Below, piece by piece: positions 11,126-22,082 of a stretch of DNA of 64,000 nt. Position numbers and translations under genes: made by a program. Within the stretch, counting starts at the first letter, position 1; each line of letters begins with the position of its first letter. This stretch comes from Calliopum simillimum (taxonomy: Eukaryota > Arthropoda > Insecta > Diptera > Lauxaniidae). The stretch covers positions 24,729,964 through 24,793,963 of the forward strand of contig OX638370.1 in NCBI GenBank assembly GCA_951812925.1, written 5' to 3'. The notes under the pieces are model-generated. The model was given only the letters and a program-made list of their open reading frames with translations. It was not told where the DNA came from and searched no databases.

Positions 11126-13396
11126 TGTAATTGCTTCTTTTGAGTTTCTTAACCAGAAAGATTCTTTCATTTATTGAAAATCAATAAATATTTCCATTTG
11201 AAATAATTCAATGGCTTTTTATGTTGTTTGTAGATACGGTCGCACGTGATAGAATTGCCAATGCTAGCTAGTTCGGAAGTGGGGTTGGTTCTTGTAACCC
11301 AAACAACAATTCAAATACAAACATTAAGATTCACGTGCTAAACTGAAACTAAAATTGGACCAAAAAGATTGTTAAACCGGAACAGCATACGAATTGTCTT
11401 ATGTACAGTCTAGGATCAAGATGACAATGGATCCTTAAGTCTTTACCCACCCTACCAATGGACTTTTCTCATAATAAAAACTTCTTGAAAAATCCCCTTA
11501 AGATACCGCCTACATCAGACCACAGAGATAAAAAAAAATGTTTAATTTAGTTCATTTTCATAATATACATTTTTTTAATGAATTCAAAAATCGGATAAGT
11601 ACATCATAGATATGACAAAAAAAAAATTATAATATTATCGCTTTTAATGGGTGCGACCCGAAGCCGTACAATTAATTAATCCAAAAAATAAAGACATTTT
11701 TGAATTATGCTTCAATAAAAAAAATATGAGGTACCGAAAGGTTAATATAAGATACATCATTTGTTTTTATGTAGGTATGTATGAGAATGCTTTTGGTTAT
11801 TCTTTTTTCCCTTTTCTCTAAATCTCAATATTTTTATCACTCATTACGAACAAAATTAATTCGATTTTATTTTCTCACACCAATGTGCATGTACTCTTGT
11901 TATTGCATTCTTTCTCTTGTCCAAAAAAAACACTTGCTGTTAACGCAATGTTGTTAACATAAATAAGTTACAAAAAAAATTAAGTTCTGTTAACATGTAA
12001 ATTCTACATGTGAGTACTAAGAAGAAAGAAAGTAAGAGAGAAAGCACAACAAGAGTTCACCACTAACAAAAATCGCATGATATAAAAATGAGCAAACAAC
12101 TTACATTACTCGATCCATCGTCGAAAGGCCTCTCGATGAAGATGCGGCGAGAGAGTTATGCTGTGTATGTGATATTATAATTTATGCTTGTATGAGTGTT
12201 AAAAAAAAATTAGAGTTTACCAAGGCTTAAGGCCGTATTACAATACTTTTTTTTCTCATTATTTTTATAAACTAGTTAATATGCATGCAAATTTATGTTT
12301 AATTTTTATGTACTTATTTTTCCATTTATACCAAAACAAATTAAAGTTAATATTTTTAGAATTATTTCTTAATTAAAAAGAATTTTACTTTAAGAAAGAA
12401 AAAAAAATTCATAAAGTTTAAAAATCTACTTTCGATTATAACGAAAAAAATGTAAGCCACGGTAATTATACTAATTTAAAGGATAACTTAATTTAGACTA
12501 TATATATTAAATTTTTTCTTTTTCTTTTTTAATTAAATTGAACAAAAGAAAATCATTTTCAAATCAATTTACTCGTTTGCAAAATTTTAAATGTTACGTA
12601 TTTAACTTAAAAAAAAGGTAATTTTTGAATGATTTCAATTAAATTTTAAGCAAAGTATGAGGGCTTATATTTAACAAAAAGTGTCCTGCATGAAGAAATC
12701 ATGATGTAAAGCTGATATCTCTAGAATTTCGACTTAAAAGTCAGTCCTTGAAGTACTTATATGCAGATTTTATTAGGAAGTCCTCATTACATCGTATAGA
12801 CGTCTAAATATTGAAAAATGTGATGAATCTCAGCTATGCACTGACACCCCTTTGGAAGGGGTAATCCACATAAAAAATGTTGCTGGAGCCTCGTGCTCTT
12901 CACGTGCAAAGTTGTGTTGAAAACTGCTCTTAGACATGTGAAACATCAACGTTTCAATAAAAATGAATTTTGAATGCACTTTATGCAATTTTAATATTTA
13001 ATATTTGTTTCACGTTAATTTTTATTTGTTTTTTTCAGCACTTTAATCGCAAAAACGATTTAGTTTTTAAACTTTATTCACTTGCTTTATCAAATATATG
13101 TACAGTTGATACATATATAGAAACTTTTCGGCGACTAGTACAAATGAGCGAGTCTTAACTATTTGACGATTTTATGCAACTGCTCATGATGATCGAAATG
13201 TTACATAGCATAAGCCTGTGTAATTTGGAAATACAGGCATAGCGGGAATAAAATCGAATGATTTTACCGCAATATCAAAAAAAATTGTATTAACCCTGTA
13301 GTGGGTGGGAACAGATATTTTTAAGGTTGGTATGAAAAATTACCAAATCTTAAAAATTTTTAAAATAAATAATTTTAATGCAAGGTGATTGTTACA
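11126..13396. mobile_element. E3: 2.27-kb solo-LTR-like element, TSD ATTG
   Basis: Begins TGTAATTGCTTC and ends GTTACA, flanked by ATTG (11122-11125, 13397-13400). BEL-2 keeps the empty site as CCCTAGATTGACTTATTGGC near 21910, which proves the ends. It is a diverged relative of E2 along its length. It contains no convincing frame; short AT-rich frames such as 12970-13158 have no recognisable motif. Best read as a solo LTR of a family with LTRs over 2 kb, with the caveat that no full-length relative is in view. Confidence 0.82.
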
Positions 13397-13400
13397 ATTG

Positions 13401-13692
13401 ACTTATTGGCCATAATGATTTTTCGGTCAAGAGCCAGGTGGGTTCATGCCACCATAAACTACTAGAACTAAGCTCTTTAGGGGATAGCCCCCGGGTTGCT
13501 AGATCGGCAGGATTTTGCTGAGATTCTACATGTGCCCAGTTTTCACACCCAACTTTGAGATGAATTTTTGAGACCCTATTGGCAACAAATGTAGACCAGG
13601 TACACGGTGGCTTGTTTAACCAAGCCAATACTATAGTGGAGTCGGTCCAAAAATAGCTATTGTATGACTTTAGTTCAAACTGAGGAATTATG
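13401..13692 (-). pseudogene. BEL-1 RNase H C-terminal piece
   Basis: Reads AWLNKPPCTWSTFVANRV, then WAHVESQQNPADLATRG and WWHEPTWL, the usual end of the BEL/Pao RNase H domain (the Asp of NPADLATRG is the last active-site acid). The frame is intact here, whereas BEL-2 has a stop and a frameshift in the same stretch. Similarity to BEL-2 stops abruptly near 13692, so the reverse transcriptase was lost. Confidence 0.85.
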
Positions 13693-16002
13693 AGTAGAGT
13701 AGCTATGCCGATTCGAGCTCAAAAAAGTGACTTTTTGTATGAAAATCTCCATACAAAATTTTAAGGTCAAAATTCACAAAAATTGTCTCAAGACATAGTT
13801 GCCAGACTTCTGTTGTAGTGTAAAGTGTACTATTGGTGCACTGTATTTTGTTTAGGATTTATTGTGAATGGGCCATATTATTTTGATAACATTATTGATT
13901 GTAGGTGTTGTTATTGACTCCTTTTTTTTCCTTTTCTGCTTCTTCCTCATCTTTCGGGTAGTCAATTATAGTTTTTTCTGTTGCTGTAATTGTTCCCTTT
14001 TCTCAAATTCTTCTTTGTACTAACATTCGTGTCTACATATGTTGTACTATGTCTTGGCAGTCAATTGTTGTTGTTTCTGTTGCATTTATTTATTTAAGGA
14101 TAACACAAATTTTGATTATTTCACTAGCAGACCAACTGTTGGATGAACGGACGGAACGTCAGTCAGATTTTCAGACTTTGTTGGGATAACATATCATATA
14201 TCTTAGCTTAGGATTTCGATCTTGAGTTGATTTGGATTACTGGGCATGTAATTTTAATTAGACTTTATGAGACACAACATTTAGATATTTTTTTTTTACA
14301 GTCAAAGTATTGGTTTGTGCGTACGAACGAATCTATGTATATTTAATTGAAATTAAAACTTCATGTTCAAATTTTTTAAGTTCCAAATTTCGCAAACTTT
14401 GAAGATCAGCAGACGGGTATTTATTTTCATTATTGTTACAGTTGAATGAGAAGAGTTTTTCGCACTTTGCAGTGACCGAATTATTTAATTAATTAGTATT
14501 TTAACTAAGAAACAATCAAATACTGCGATTACGGGGCAAGTTCGTAAACGCGGAGTAAAATTCACTACTGAAAAAAGTTCAACGTGGCAAATGAAAAAAC
14601 AATGTGAAGTCGAAAACGATTAACGCAGCAAGAGAGCCTGCAGTTTATTTTGCAGTCTTATATACAAAAATAGAAGAGCTTAGATTACATTTAGTTTCTC
14701 TGTTTAATACAGTTTTAATACATCATAAGTTAACTAGTTTAACGCCTTATTATAGAAATTATTAGTTTAATTACTGAAGGGCTAGTTATAGTTAAAAATG
14801 ATCAATTATTTTGACACAAATTTAATTATAGAAAAATTGCAACTTTAGGAGTTTAAATACATTAATAAAAAAATAAAATAAATGTTATACGTTGACCCAA
14901 CAGTTACCTTTTTCCATACTCTTCTTGTACTTACATATGTACAAATATATGAATATTTATGTACATAAGATGTTGTAGAAGGTCTGAACTGAATCACTTG
15001 CTTGGATTGTTTACATTCAAAATGAACACGATAAACATTTTTTTCCGTACCAGACCATCAGTCAGATTTCAGACTTTTTTTTTAATAACGTATCATATAT
15101 CGTAGCTTAGGAGTTCTATTTTGAGTTGATTTGGATAGTTAGACTTGTAATTTTAATTAAACTTTTTATGTGGAGTTGATCCTCCACAACAAAAGGTATT
15201 GGTTTATATGTGAATGTCAGATGTATTCTAGTTTATCGTCCCTGTGTTATTTACATTAATTTTTTATTTTAATTTTAAATTTGTTTACAAAACCAGACGA
15301 ATAGAATCCCAGTTTGTTTACATCAAGATGCTTCATAACTAAGGAGTTTAATCTTAAATTTATAACTTAAGTTGTTTTTTTTAATGAAATATACATTGAA
15401 CATTCCAAAGTGCTTCATATGATTTCTATATGCAACGCATTTTGAAAGATCACCATAAAAGATCCTCTTAGAGCTACATAACTTAAATAAAATAGTGCTT
15501 CATTTGATAAACCAAGATATATACGCACATATGTGTAGATATGTATTTAAAAAAAATATATAGTTATGTATGTAAGAAAGTTTAATTCTTTATAAATAAA
15601 ATTACATACATACATACATATATATACATACTTAAAACTCAGCACTTTAGAAAAATGTATGGAACTACCGTAGCTGCTTCTACATATATCCGGAATGTCT
15701 GTCACCTTCTTTATTTAAGGGTTATTTTATTGAACAAAAATATGACATTTTGTATGGAAATCTCCATATCAAAATTCAAAATTCTCAAAAATGGGTGCGA
15801 AGCTACAAAAGATCTACAAAATGTTAACTAGGTGAGCTTTAATTCTTGAGGTGAATACATCAACCAAGTACTGATGTATGGTGTGTCATGGATTGTGATG
15901 CTGAGCGCCACATAATGGTCTGTGCAAATGATGAACCATATTGCTATATTGCTAGGCATATACACTTGCTGGCGAATAAATAAAAATATAATGTAATATT
16001 AT
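13693..16002. other. Non-coding spacer with a direct repeat and a possible solo LTR
   Basis: No gene recognised. A diverged direct repeat lies at about 14125-14275 and 15050-15180, both with CAGTCAGATTT, ATATCATATAT and GAGTTGATTTGGAT. Between them (about 14440-14905) lies a stretch with CTTATATACAAAAATAGAAG and a nearby ACAGTTG...CAACAGTTA pair that could be a gypsy-type solo LTR; this is weak. A short motif, GTATGRAAATCTCCATA, recurs at 13737 and 15755. TATG/CATA microsatellites occur near 15600. Confidence 0.4.
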
Positions 16003-16233
16003 CTGTCAAATATTTGAAAATATTTGAAAAATTAGAAAAAAGTTAAAATTTTTCAAATTTTCAAAAATTTGAAAATATTTTAAAATATTTGAAAAATTTG
16101 AAAATATTTGAAAAATTAGAAAAAAGTTAAAATTTTTCAAATTTTCAAATATTTGAAATATTTGAAAAATTTGAAAATATTTGAAAAATTTGAAAATATT
16201 TGAAAAATTAGAAAAAAATTAAAATTTTTCAAA
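16003..16233. repeat. AT-rich TTTGAAAATA minisatellite, second array
   Basis: Same degenerate decamer as at 378-489 but about twice as long, joined to unit A copy 2. Its presence before copies 1 and 2 only shows that the block they share extends left of unit A. Confidence 0.85.
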
Positions 16234-17332
16234 CATGAAAGCAAAATAAAATAAATTTAAATCAATTAAATGAAATGTTCTTATTTTATATTGCCTTCAT
16301 GTCAGAGATGGTCTCAGGCAGTTTTGATATTTAACGACATATATGGGCATATCCGAAAATAATCTCGTCTTATATGACACAGTTTTTAAGAAAATATTTT
16401 TTTTTCTCCTTCAATAACCACATGTAGTGGAACATATTCCTAAACATATAAAATGAAATTCCCAATAGGTGAACAAAAAAATTTCGATCCGAGAGGGTGT
16501 CAGGAGGTCATTTTATCTAAAAATTTTGGGAAAATCGAAATTTCCGATAATATACGGGAGAGCACATATTTCAGAATTAGTAGATATGTTACGGGGCACT
16601 TTCCAAATATTCTGGAGTAAAATTCAGAAAAATCGTATGTGGGTCGTGGCGACAGAATGGGTTAAAATGTCTAAGTCACTCATTACGGCCACATAACAGG
16701 TCCTAAAATTCAAGACAATTCCTTGATAAAAAATAAATTCATTTTATTTGTGATATTTTTTTAATTTAAGCTCCCCCTTCCGAGTAAAAAAAGAAAAACG
16801 CTAAATTTTGGGTAAAAAACGCGATTATTGGCGATATGTGATCGAGCACACATGGGGAGTTTAAATTAAAAAAACATCATAAACAAAGTCGATTTATTTT
16901 TCGTCAAGGAATTGGCTTGAATTTTTTCAGAATTTTAGGACCTATTATGTGGGCATAAAGAGCGATTTAGACATTTTAGCCCATTCTGTCGCGGCGACCT
17001 ACATACAATTTTTCTGAATTTTTCTCCAGAGTATTTGGAAAGGACCTTCGAAAACCTTCCAGTATTCTAAAAAACTATCAATTAAAGCTTGTTGATTGTC
17101 TGCAATAGATTTTTTCCCCCTTGTATACCTAGATATTCTTCGTTTTTGCTATCAAGCCTTCGGATGACCTTCGGGAAAGTTCGATTCAAATATGTTGATA
17201 GTACGCCATAGTATTTTTCCTCTAGTGTACTTAGATATTCTTCGCTTTGACAATGAAGCCTTCGGGTCACCTTCGTGTATAGCATAAAAACCATTCAGCT
17301 CAGTTGGACGAATGGTTTCTGAGTGATAATGA

Positions 17333-17578
17333 TTGAATAATACCATAGTTTTTGTACCAAGAGAGACCAATCTTCCAAATTGTCCCGAGCTAAGACCAAT
17401 GGAGAGATATTGGGCTTTTGTGAAAAGAAACTTAAAGAACTCAAAAAAGATGTCCCAAAATATCGAAGATTTTAAAAGGAGATGGGCAAACTGTTCCAAA
17501 AAGGTGTCTGAAACAACTATCAAATCTCTAATGGAAGGCTTACCAAAAAAGGTCCACGAGTTGATAAATAGTGGTTAG
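17333..17578 (+). pseudogene. Tc1/mariner transposase C-terminal fragment, copy 2
   Basis: Identical in protein sequence to the fragment at 1599-1844, with the same NLPNCPELRPMERYWAFVK block and the same upstream stops. It duplicated with unit A and did not transpose separately, since its flanks match those of copy 1. Confidence 0.8.
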
Positions 17579-18268
17579 AACTATAAAAATTATGTTTTTC
17601 TGTAATTTGTAAAATAAGTATATCAATTAAACAAAAAAATATAAAAGATCTAAGATCAACCGTTTAAAAATTATTGAATTTTATATATGTTAAGATTTTT
17701 TCGATCTCACTTCTTAATGTGTAAGTGTTAAATAAGTCAGATAACCAGTATTTCACATACTTGGTTTCAAACTGGGTGGAGCCCACGAATATCTTTTACC
17801 CACATAAATTATATATAAACTTAAAGCATTGAAACAACACAAAATTAATATTTATGAAAAAACCCCCGAAGAGCAAATCCTGCGCACGATGCGGTTGGGA
17901 ACGGTCATATTAAACTACAAATCAAGTTCATTTCTAGACAAAGTGGGCGGCTACAAAAGGTGTCTATTCCCCATATTAGAAATGGCCTAAAGTAAAAGAT
18001 AACACTATTAAACTGAGAACTCATTGTGTGGATCACTTCTAGGAAATAACTATATTCATACAAGTACTAATGAATCAATGATCGAAAAACAATGAAAATT
18101 ATTTCATCCAATGGCATTATGATCATTGATTGTGGAGGTCTAAAAAACTCTATACTCCGATTGGGAGAAAGAGAAGAATACATACGTACAATTTATTTTG
18201 CTATTCAAAAAATTGAAGTTCAAATTTAATTCAATTTATTTTAGTTGAACAACTGCGTTTGTGATTTG

Positions 18269-18276
18269 TATATAAG
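18269..18276 (+). promoter_or_regulatory. TATA box of peptide gene copy 2
   Basis: TATATAAG, at the same distance from the ATG as in copy 1. Confidence 0.6.
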
Positions 18277-18391
18277 CTGAGGAAACGACGAAAGAACCTT
18301 ATATTGTAATCGTGGTCTTTAAGTCAACGTATTTCATTTTTAAATTGTTGAAATAATTTCAGTTTCCATCATTGTCGTACTAAGTTCAAAA

Positions 18392-18559
18392 ATGAAATTC
18401 TTAACATTTTCCTTAGTAATTTCTTTAACAACGGCATTTTTGTGTTTCCAGCAAGTTACTGGAACAGTAGCTCAAACATGGTATTGTCCTCCGAATCATC
18501 ATATGGATTCGTGCTTATGTTGCGTTAGACTAATCATTACTGATGCCGGGATAATTTAA
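18392..18559 (+). CDS. Small secreted Cys-rich peptide, copy 2
   Basis: A 55-residue frame. The signal peptide (first 24 or so residues) is identical to copy 1. The mature part differs at the start (QTWYCPPNHHMDSCLCC against QTTHCPPNHHMDSCICC) and keeps the C-x8-C-x-C-C spacing. After GATGCCGG, BEL-2-derived sequence supplies GGATAATTTAA, ending the frame after only three more codons. The 3' untranslated region would therefore lie in retrotransposon sequence, which contains AATAAA on the opposite strand only. It may be a recently disrupted gene or a still-expressed peptide with a new end. Confidence 0.5.
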   Translation: MKFLTFSLVISLTTAFLCFQQVTGTVAQTWYCPPNHHMDSCLCCVRLIITDAGII

Positions 18560-19012
18560 TTAAAAACACTTCGTTTTAAAACTCTATAAATTGAGTTTTT
18601 ATTGAGGTGAACTCATCGTAAACCGTATCGTTGTTATCGATATGCAATCGGTTTATGTAGAGTTCAATATCTAGGTTGCCACCTAGACATTGCCGCCCAC
18701 CTTGCAGGAGTCCCTGCAAAGTATTCCAGGATATCCAGGTTGTTCATTTCATGAAAAAGATTAAACAAAAAAGAGTTAGAAGGTTCCTTAAGGTATAGTG
18801 AAGCTGTTAAGAGAAAAGATTTGTGGTTATTCAGGTGATTGTGTTTTATTCAATTTGAATTCATTTGATCTTAAACTAGTGTGATTGTGGCTATACATAT
18901 ATATACGATTTATCCGTAACAATTGGAAGGAATCAAATATACATGTAATGAGGTAGAGAAAAGTATTTAAAAAAAAAAGAGATTAAAAAGAGAAAAAAAA
19001 AAATCTTAGGAG

Positions 19013-19858
19013 CTAGTGTAGACTGAACGGCCCAGACAAAACGTATCCAAAGATCGATGATTGAGCTAATGGCTGTCCAGGTTGATGTATGGTGCCTGGC
19101 TGGATTAGCCAATGGTATACATCAGCCCCAAGCACCATACCGATAGGTGCACTTAAGTAAAATTTAGGATCTGCCAGTACGATGTTTTTGAAGGAGTCTG
19201 CTGTTTTTGGTGAGGCTGATACAATAGGATGAACGGGTTGATCTTCATAGTTGATTTGGGCTATCAGCTCAAACTTTTGTTTGTGATCAACTGGTGAGAG
19301 TAAAGAACAGTAAACAGCTGGGTGATAGTTAGACCAGGTAGTACGCAACCGGAACCTTTTTGCTATGCTATTGTGTATCCAAGTCTCCTCTCCTGGACTA
19401 AGCATCGCTCTTACCATCCATTCACAGCCGTCACTTCGGATTATCACCATGGCTGTGGGGCGGAGAATCGCTTCGGTTCGTGTGGTGGGTATTTCTGGCC
19501 TTCGGGCAAGGTATTCATCCCGAGATTGTATGCTCACCAACCTGCTGGCGTGGAGTAAAGTGTGGTGATTTTGACCACAAATATGACAGCGTGCGTTGCT
19601 ATTGCACCGGCGGCTGCTGTGTGAGTATGCGAGGCAATTGGTACAAATACCTCGTGGAAGGAGCAAGTCCCAACGTTCTTTCACGTTAAGGTTGAGGAAC
19701 CTCCGACAGGTACGAAGCCCATGCCATTGGAAGCACAGGATGCAAGTGTAAGACCGGGTTGAGCTAGCAGATACCAACATTTTACTAGATGAATGAGAGT
19801 AAATAAAAATAAAGTTTATGTAGAGAATGGGCTTTAAATGAGGACGGCCACAACACAT
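19013..19858 (-). CDS. BEL-2 accessory protein: zinc knuckles plus dead retropepsin-like domain
   Basis: 281 codons, uninterrupted. The first likely internal Met is near residue 26 (KMLVSASST). Residues of roughly 40-110 carry paired zinc-knuckle-type clusters (CILCFQWHGLRTC, CTNCLAYSHSSRRC, CHICGQNHHTLLH). The rest matches the BEL protease domain (DUF1758), ending VLGADVYHWLI...LAQSSIFGYVLSGP. Where the active protease has Asp-Ser-Gly, this one reads RAMLSPGEETW, so the catalytic Asp is missing. It lies where an envelope gene would be, 3' of integrase. BEL-3 has the same module. Function is unknown; nucleic-acid binding is inferred from the knuckles. Confidence 0.75.
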   Translation of the reverse strand: MCCGRPHLKPILYINFIFIYSHSSSKMLVSASSTRSYTCILCFQWHGLRTCRRFLNLNVKERWDLLLPRGICTNCLAYSHSSRRCNSNARCHICGQNHHTLLHASRLVSIQSRDEYLARRPEIPTTRTEAILRPTAMVIIRSDGCEWMVRAMLSPGEETWIHNSIAKRFRLRTTWSNYHPAVYCSLLSPVDHKQKFELIAQINYEDQPVHPIVSASPKTADSFKNIVLADPKFYLSAPIGMVLGADVYHWLIQPGTIHQPGQPLAQSSIFGYVLSGPFSLH

Positions 19859-20046
19859 ATGAGAAACTAGTTAATTAGACTGATTTTTAAATAAAAATTC
19901 AGGATTCGTTACTGAGTTTGAGCTAGGCTCACACTTTTCAGCAGGCAACTGAAAATTTTTACCTACCAGCCCGGTTGGTTAGGCTCAGATGCGTATCTCT
20001 TTAGGCAAGATACCAAAGAACCGCTCATGTGGAGAAGACGACACTA

Positions 20047-20853
20047 CAGGGTGGCTGATTCGAAGTATTACCAATTCAAAAGACTATGTTTTTAGTTTCC
20101 ATGCAAAGATTTTATTGATCAAACGCTATAATTGTTGGGAATCTACTTGAGATTTTTGATATGGCCACCTTTGGCCTTAACTATGGCCCGTAGACGGTCG
20201 AAGAACGAGTCGCATGCTGCACGAATTTGATTTTGTGGAAGTTTGCGCCATCCTCGTTGAAGGGCAACTTTTAGCGCATCAACGCTCTGGTATTTTTTAG
20301 TCAAGACCTTCCTGTCCAACATACCCCAGATTGAGAAATCCAGCGGATTCGCATCAGGCGAATTTGAGAGCCATTGTTGAGCAGAAATGAAGCTAGGAAC
20401 TTTTTTTTCTAAGCATTCTTGATTCACACGAGCTTTGTGTGACGGTGCCGAGTCTTGTTGGAATGTCCATGGCTTGCGACCGAAATGTTTGCGTGCCCAC
20501 GGTAGTAAAGCACCCTCCAACACTGATTCACGATACACCTGGGCGTTTTCTTTGACGCCAGCGGCCAAAAAAACGAGTGGTGAGCACCCATCAGCAGTCA
20601 CTGCAGCCCAAACCATCACATTTGGTGGTGCCTGCGTCCTGGTGGCCAAACGAACATTCAAATTTTCGTAGGACCTCTCTGTCAAGTAAACCCGATCATT
20701 TTGTTTGTTTACATATTGCTGGATACAGTAATTTTTCTCATCAGAGAAGACAATTTGTGACAGATTTCCGGCGGCGTGCAAGCGCAACAACTCCTTGGCT
20801 CTATCGAGCCTAACTTTTTTTTGAGCAGGAGTGAGATCATGCGCCTTTTGGAA
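20047..20853 (-). mobile_element. 5'-truncated DD37D mariner (maT-like) inside BEL-2
   Basis: The 3' end CAGGGTGGCTGATTCG sits next to a TA (20045-20046). The transposase reads from FQKAHDLTPAQKK to KAKGGHIKNLK (stop at 20143). Catalytic acids: IVFSDEKNY, FQQDSAPSH and SPDANPLDFSIWG. I count 37 residues between the second and third Asp, the mark of the DD37D (maT) branch. No stops occur in this piece. The N-terminal DNA-binding part is absent, and the frame is fused directly to BEL-2 integrase at about 20853. Confidence 0.88.
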
Positions 20854-21297
20854 CTTGAAGCTTTTAACCCCGGCTTCCCATAGGCCTCCCATTTGTGGTG
20901 CACCTGGTGGCATAAAATGCCATGAGATATTTTGAAAACCATATTTTGTTAAAACCTTATCTTGTGATTGAGCTAAAAATTCATTAAAGTCTTTCCTGAG
21001 TGACTTTTCGGCGCCTACAAAATTGGTTCCATTATCGGAGTATAGTTTTAAGGGGCAACCGCGACGAGAAACAAATTTATCAAATGCTGCTAGAAAGGCG
21101 GAACTCGATAGGTCACTTGTAGGTTCCCAGTGAATTGCTTTACAAGAGAAACAAACGAAAATGCAGACGTAGCCCTTTGTAATAAGGCACGCTCTACCTG
21201 TGAAATTTTTAATTTCAAAAGAACCAGCGAAGTCCATACCAGTATAAGTGAAAGGTCTTGAAATAGAAGTTCTTTCATGGGGTAAGGCGGCCATTAA
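20854..21297 (-). pseudogene. BEL-2 integrase core, fused in frame to mariner
   Basis: Same sequence as BEL-1 core (GMDFAGSF, YSDNGTNFVGAEKSL, GLWEAGVKSFK), with all three catalytic acids present. After KSFK the frame passes into mariner transposase without a stop, giving one 383-codon frame from 21294 to 20143. The integrase C-terminal domain is gone. The chimera is probably an accident of insertion plus deletion. Confidence 0.85.
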
Positions 21298-22082
21298 TTA
21301 GGTTTGATATTTCTTGCGACGGATGACACAAATTGTGCAATTATTAATGCAAGTTTTGATCAAGTTTTTAGCCTTAATAATCCAAAACTCCTGTCTTATT
21401 AGTCGAAGAACTAACTGATTTCCCCCATGAATCGAGATTTTATGCGTGAATTCTACTAGTAACTTTGCTAAGCGAATTCTGCAAGGTAGAATAACAGGGT
21501 GCCGTTCATTGTAAGTAAGGGCATTTGCAGAAGCTAGCCTGCCATTGATTCTAATGATTTCGTCTTTGTCAAGAAATGGATTCAGATTTAAAATAGTGCT
21601 TTTTTTATCGATTGGCTTTTTGTTCACTAACGAATAATATTCTTTTGGAAAACTTTGTGCTTGAGTTAGCTTAATTAAACGAATTTTCACAAACTTAATT
21701 TCATCTGACATTACTTTTTCGGAATTGCAACTGAGTCGCAGCGATCTAAATTTTGGATTTGTGTGTCTAAAAAATCTAAAAATGTATGATACTACTCTGT
21801 ACGCCTTGTCCAATGAGGAATATTTTTCTAATATATCTTCACTAAATGACGAGCTAGCAAAATTGACTTTTACTGACTTAATTTTGATTGAAGTTTCTAA
21901 TTCTGCCCTAGATTGACTTATTGGCCATAATGATTTTTCGGTCAAGAGCCAGGTGGGTCCATGCCACCATAAACTAATAGAACTAAGCTCTTTAGGGGAT
22001 AGCCCCCGGGTTGCTAGATCGGCAGGATTTTGCTGAGATTATACATGTGCCCAGTTTCACACCCAACTTTGAGATTAATTTT
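21298..22082 (-). pseudogene. BEL-2 RNase H end and integrase zinc-binding region
   Basis: Carries LTEKSLWPISQSRAELE (the intact form of the site where E3 entered BEL-1), LNPFLDKDEIIRINGRL, and the HHCC zinc site ending CVIRRKKYQT, then the shared TAA at 21298-21300. A nonsense TGA near 22086 (Ser in BEL-1) and a one-base loss in CCCAGTTTCACACCC break the link to RNase H. Confidence 0.85.

Larger units (their letters stand above)
3841..13692 (-). mobile_element. BEL-1: defective BEL/Pao element, split by two insertions
   Basis: Reading right to left on the minus strand, the pieces are the end of RNase H (13692-13401), integrase zinc-binding (11121-10508), integrase core (10507-10008) and the DUF5641 integrase tail (4410-3955). 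The gaps are exact insertions: 11126-13396 with target duplication ATTG and 4415-10003 with target duplication CAGT. Reverse transcriptase, gag and both LTRs are missing. The right limit (about 13692) is where similarity to BEL-2 stops. It shares a nonsense codon with BEL-2, suggesting the two are duplicates of one defective copy. Bases 3841-3954 show nothing recognisable. Confidence 0.88.
16234..18549 (+). repeat. Unit A, copy 2
   Basis: Matches copy 1 from CATGAAAGC to GATGCCGG apart from a 17-base deletion near 16707, the roughly 160-base gap near 17800 shared with copy 3, and scattered substitutions. The foldback is at about 16599-17043. The 700 bases between the transposase fragment and the TATA box hold no gene. 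The copy is followed at once by the 3' end of BEL-2. Confidence 0.93.
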
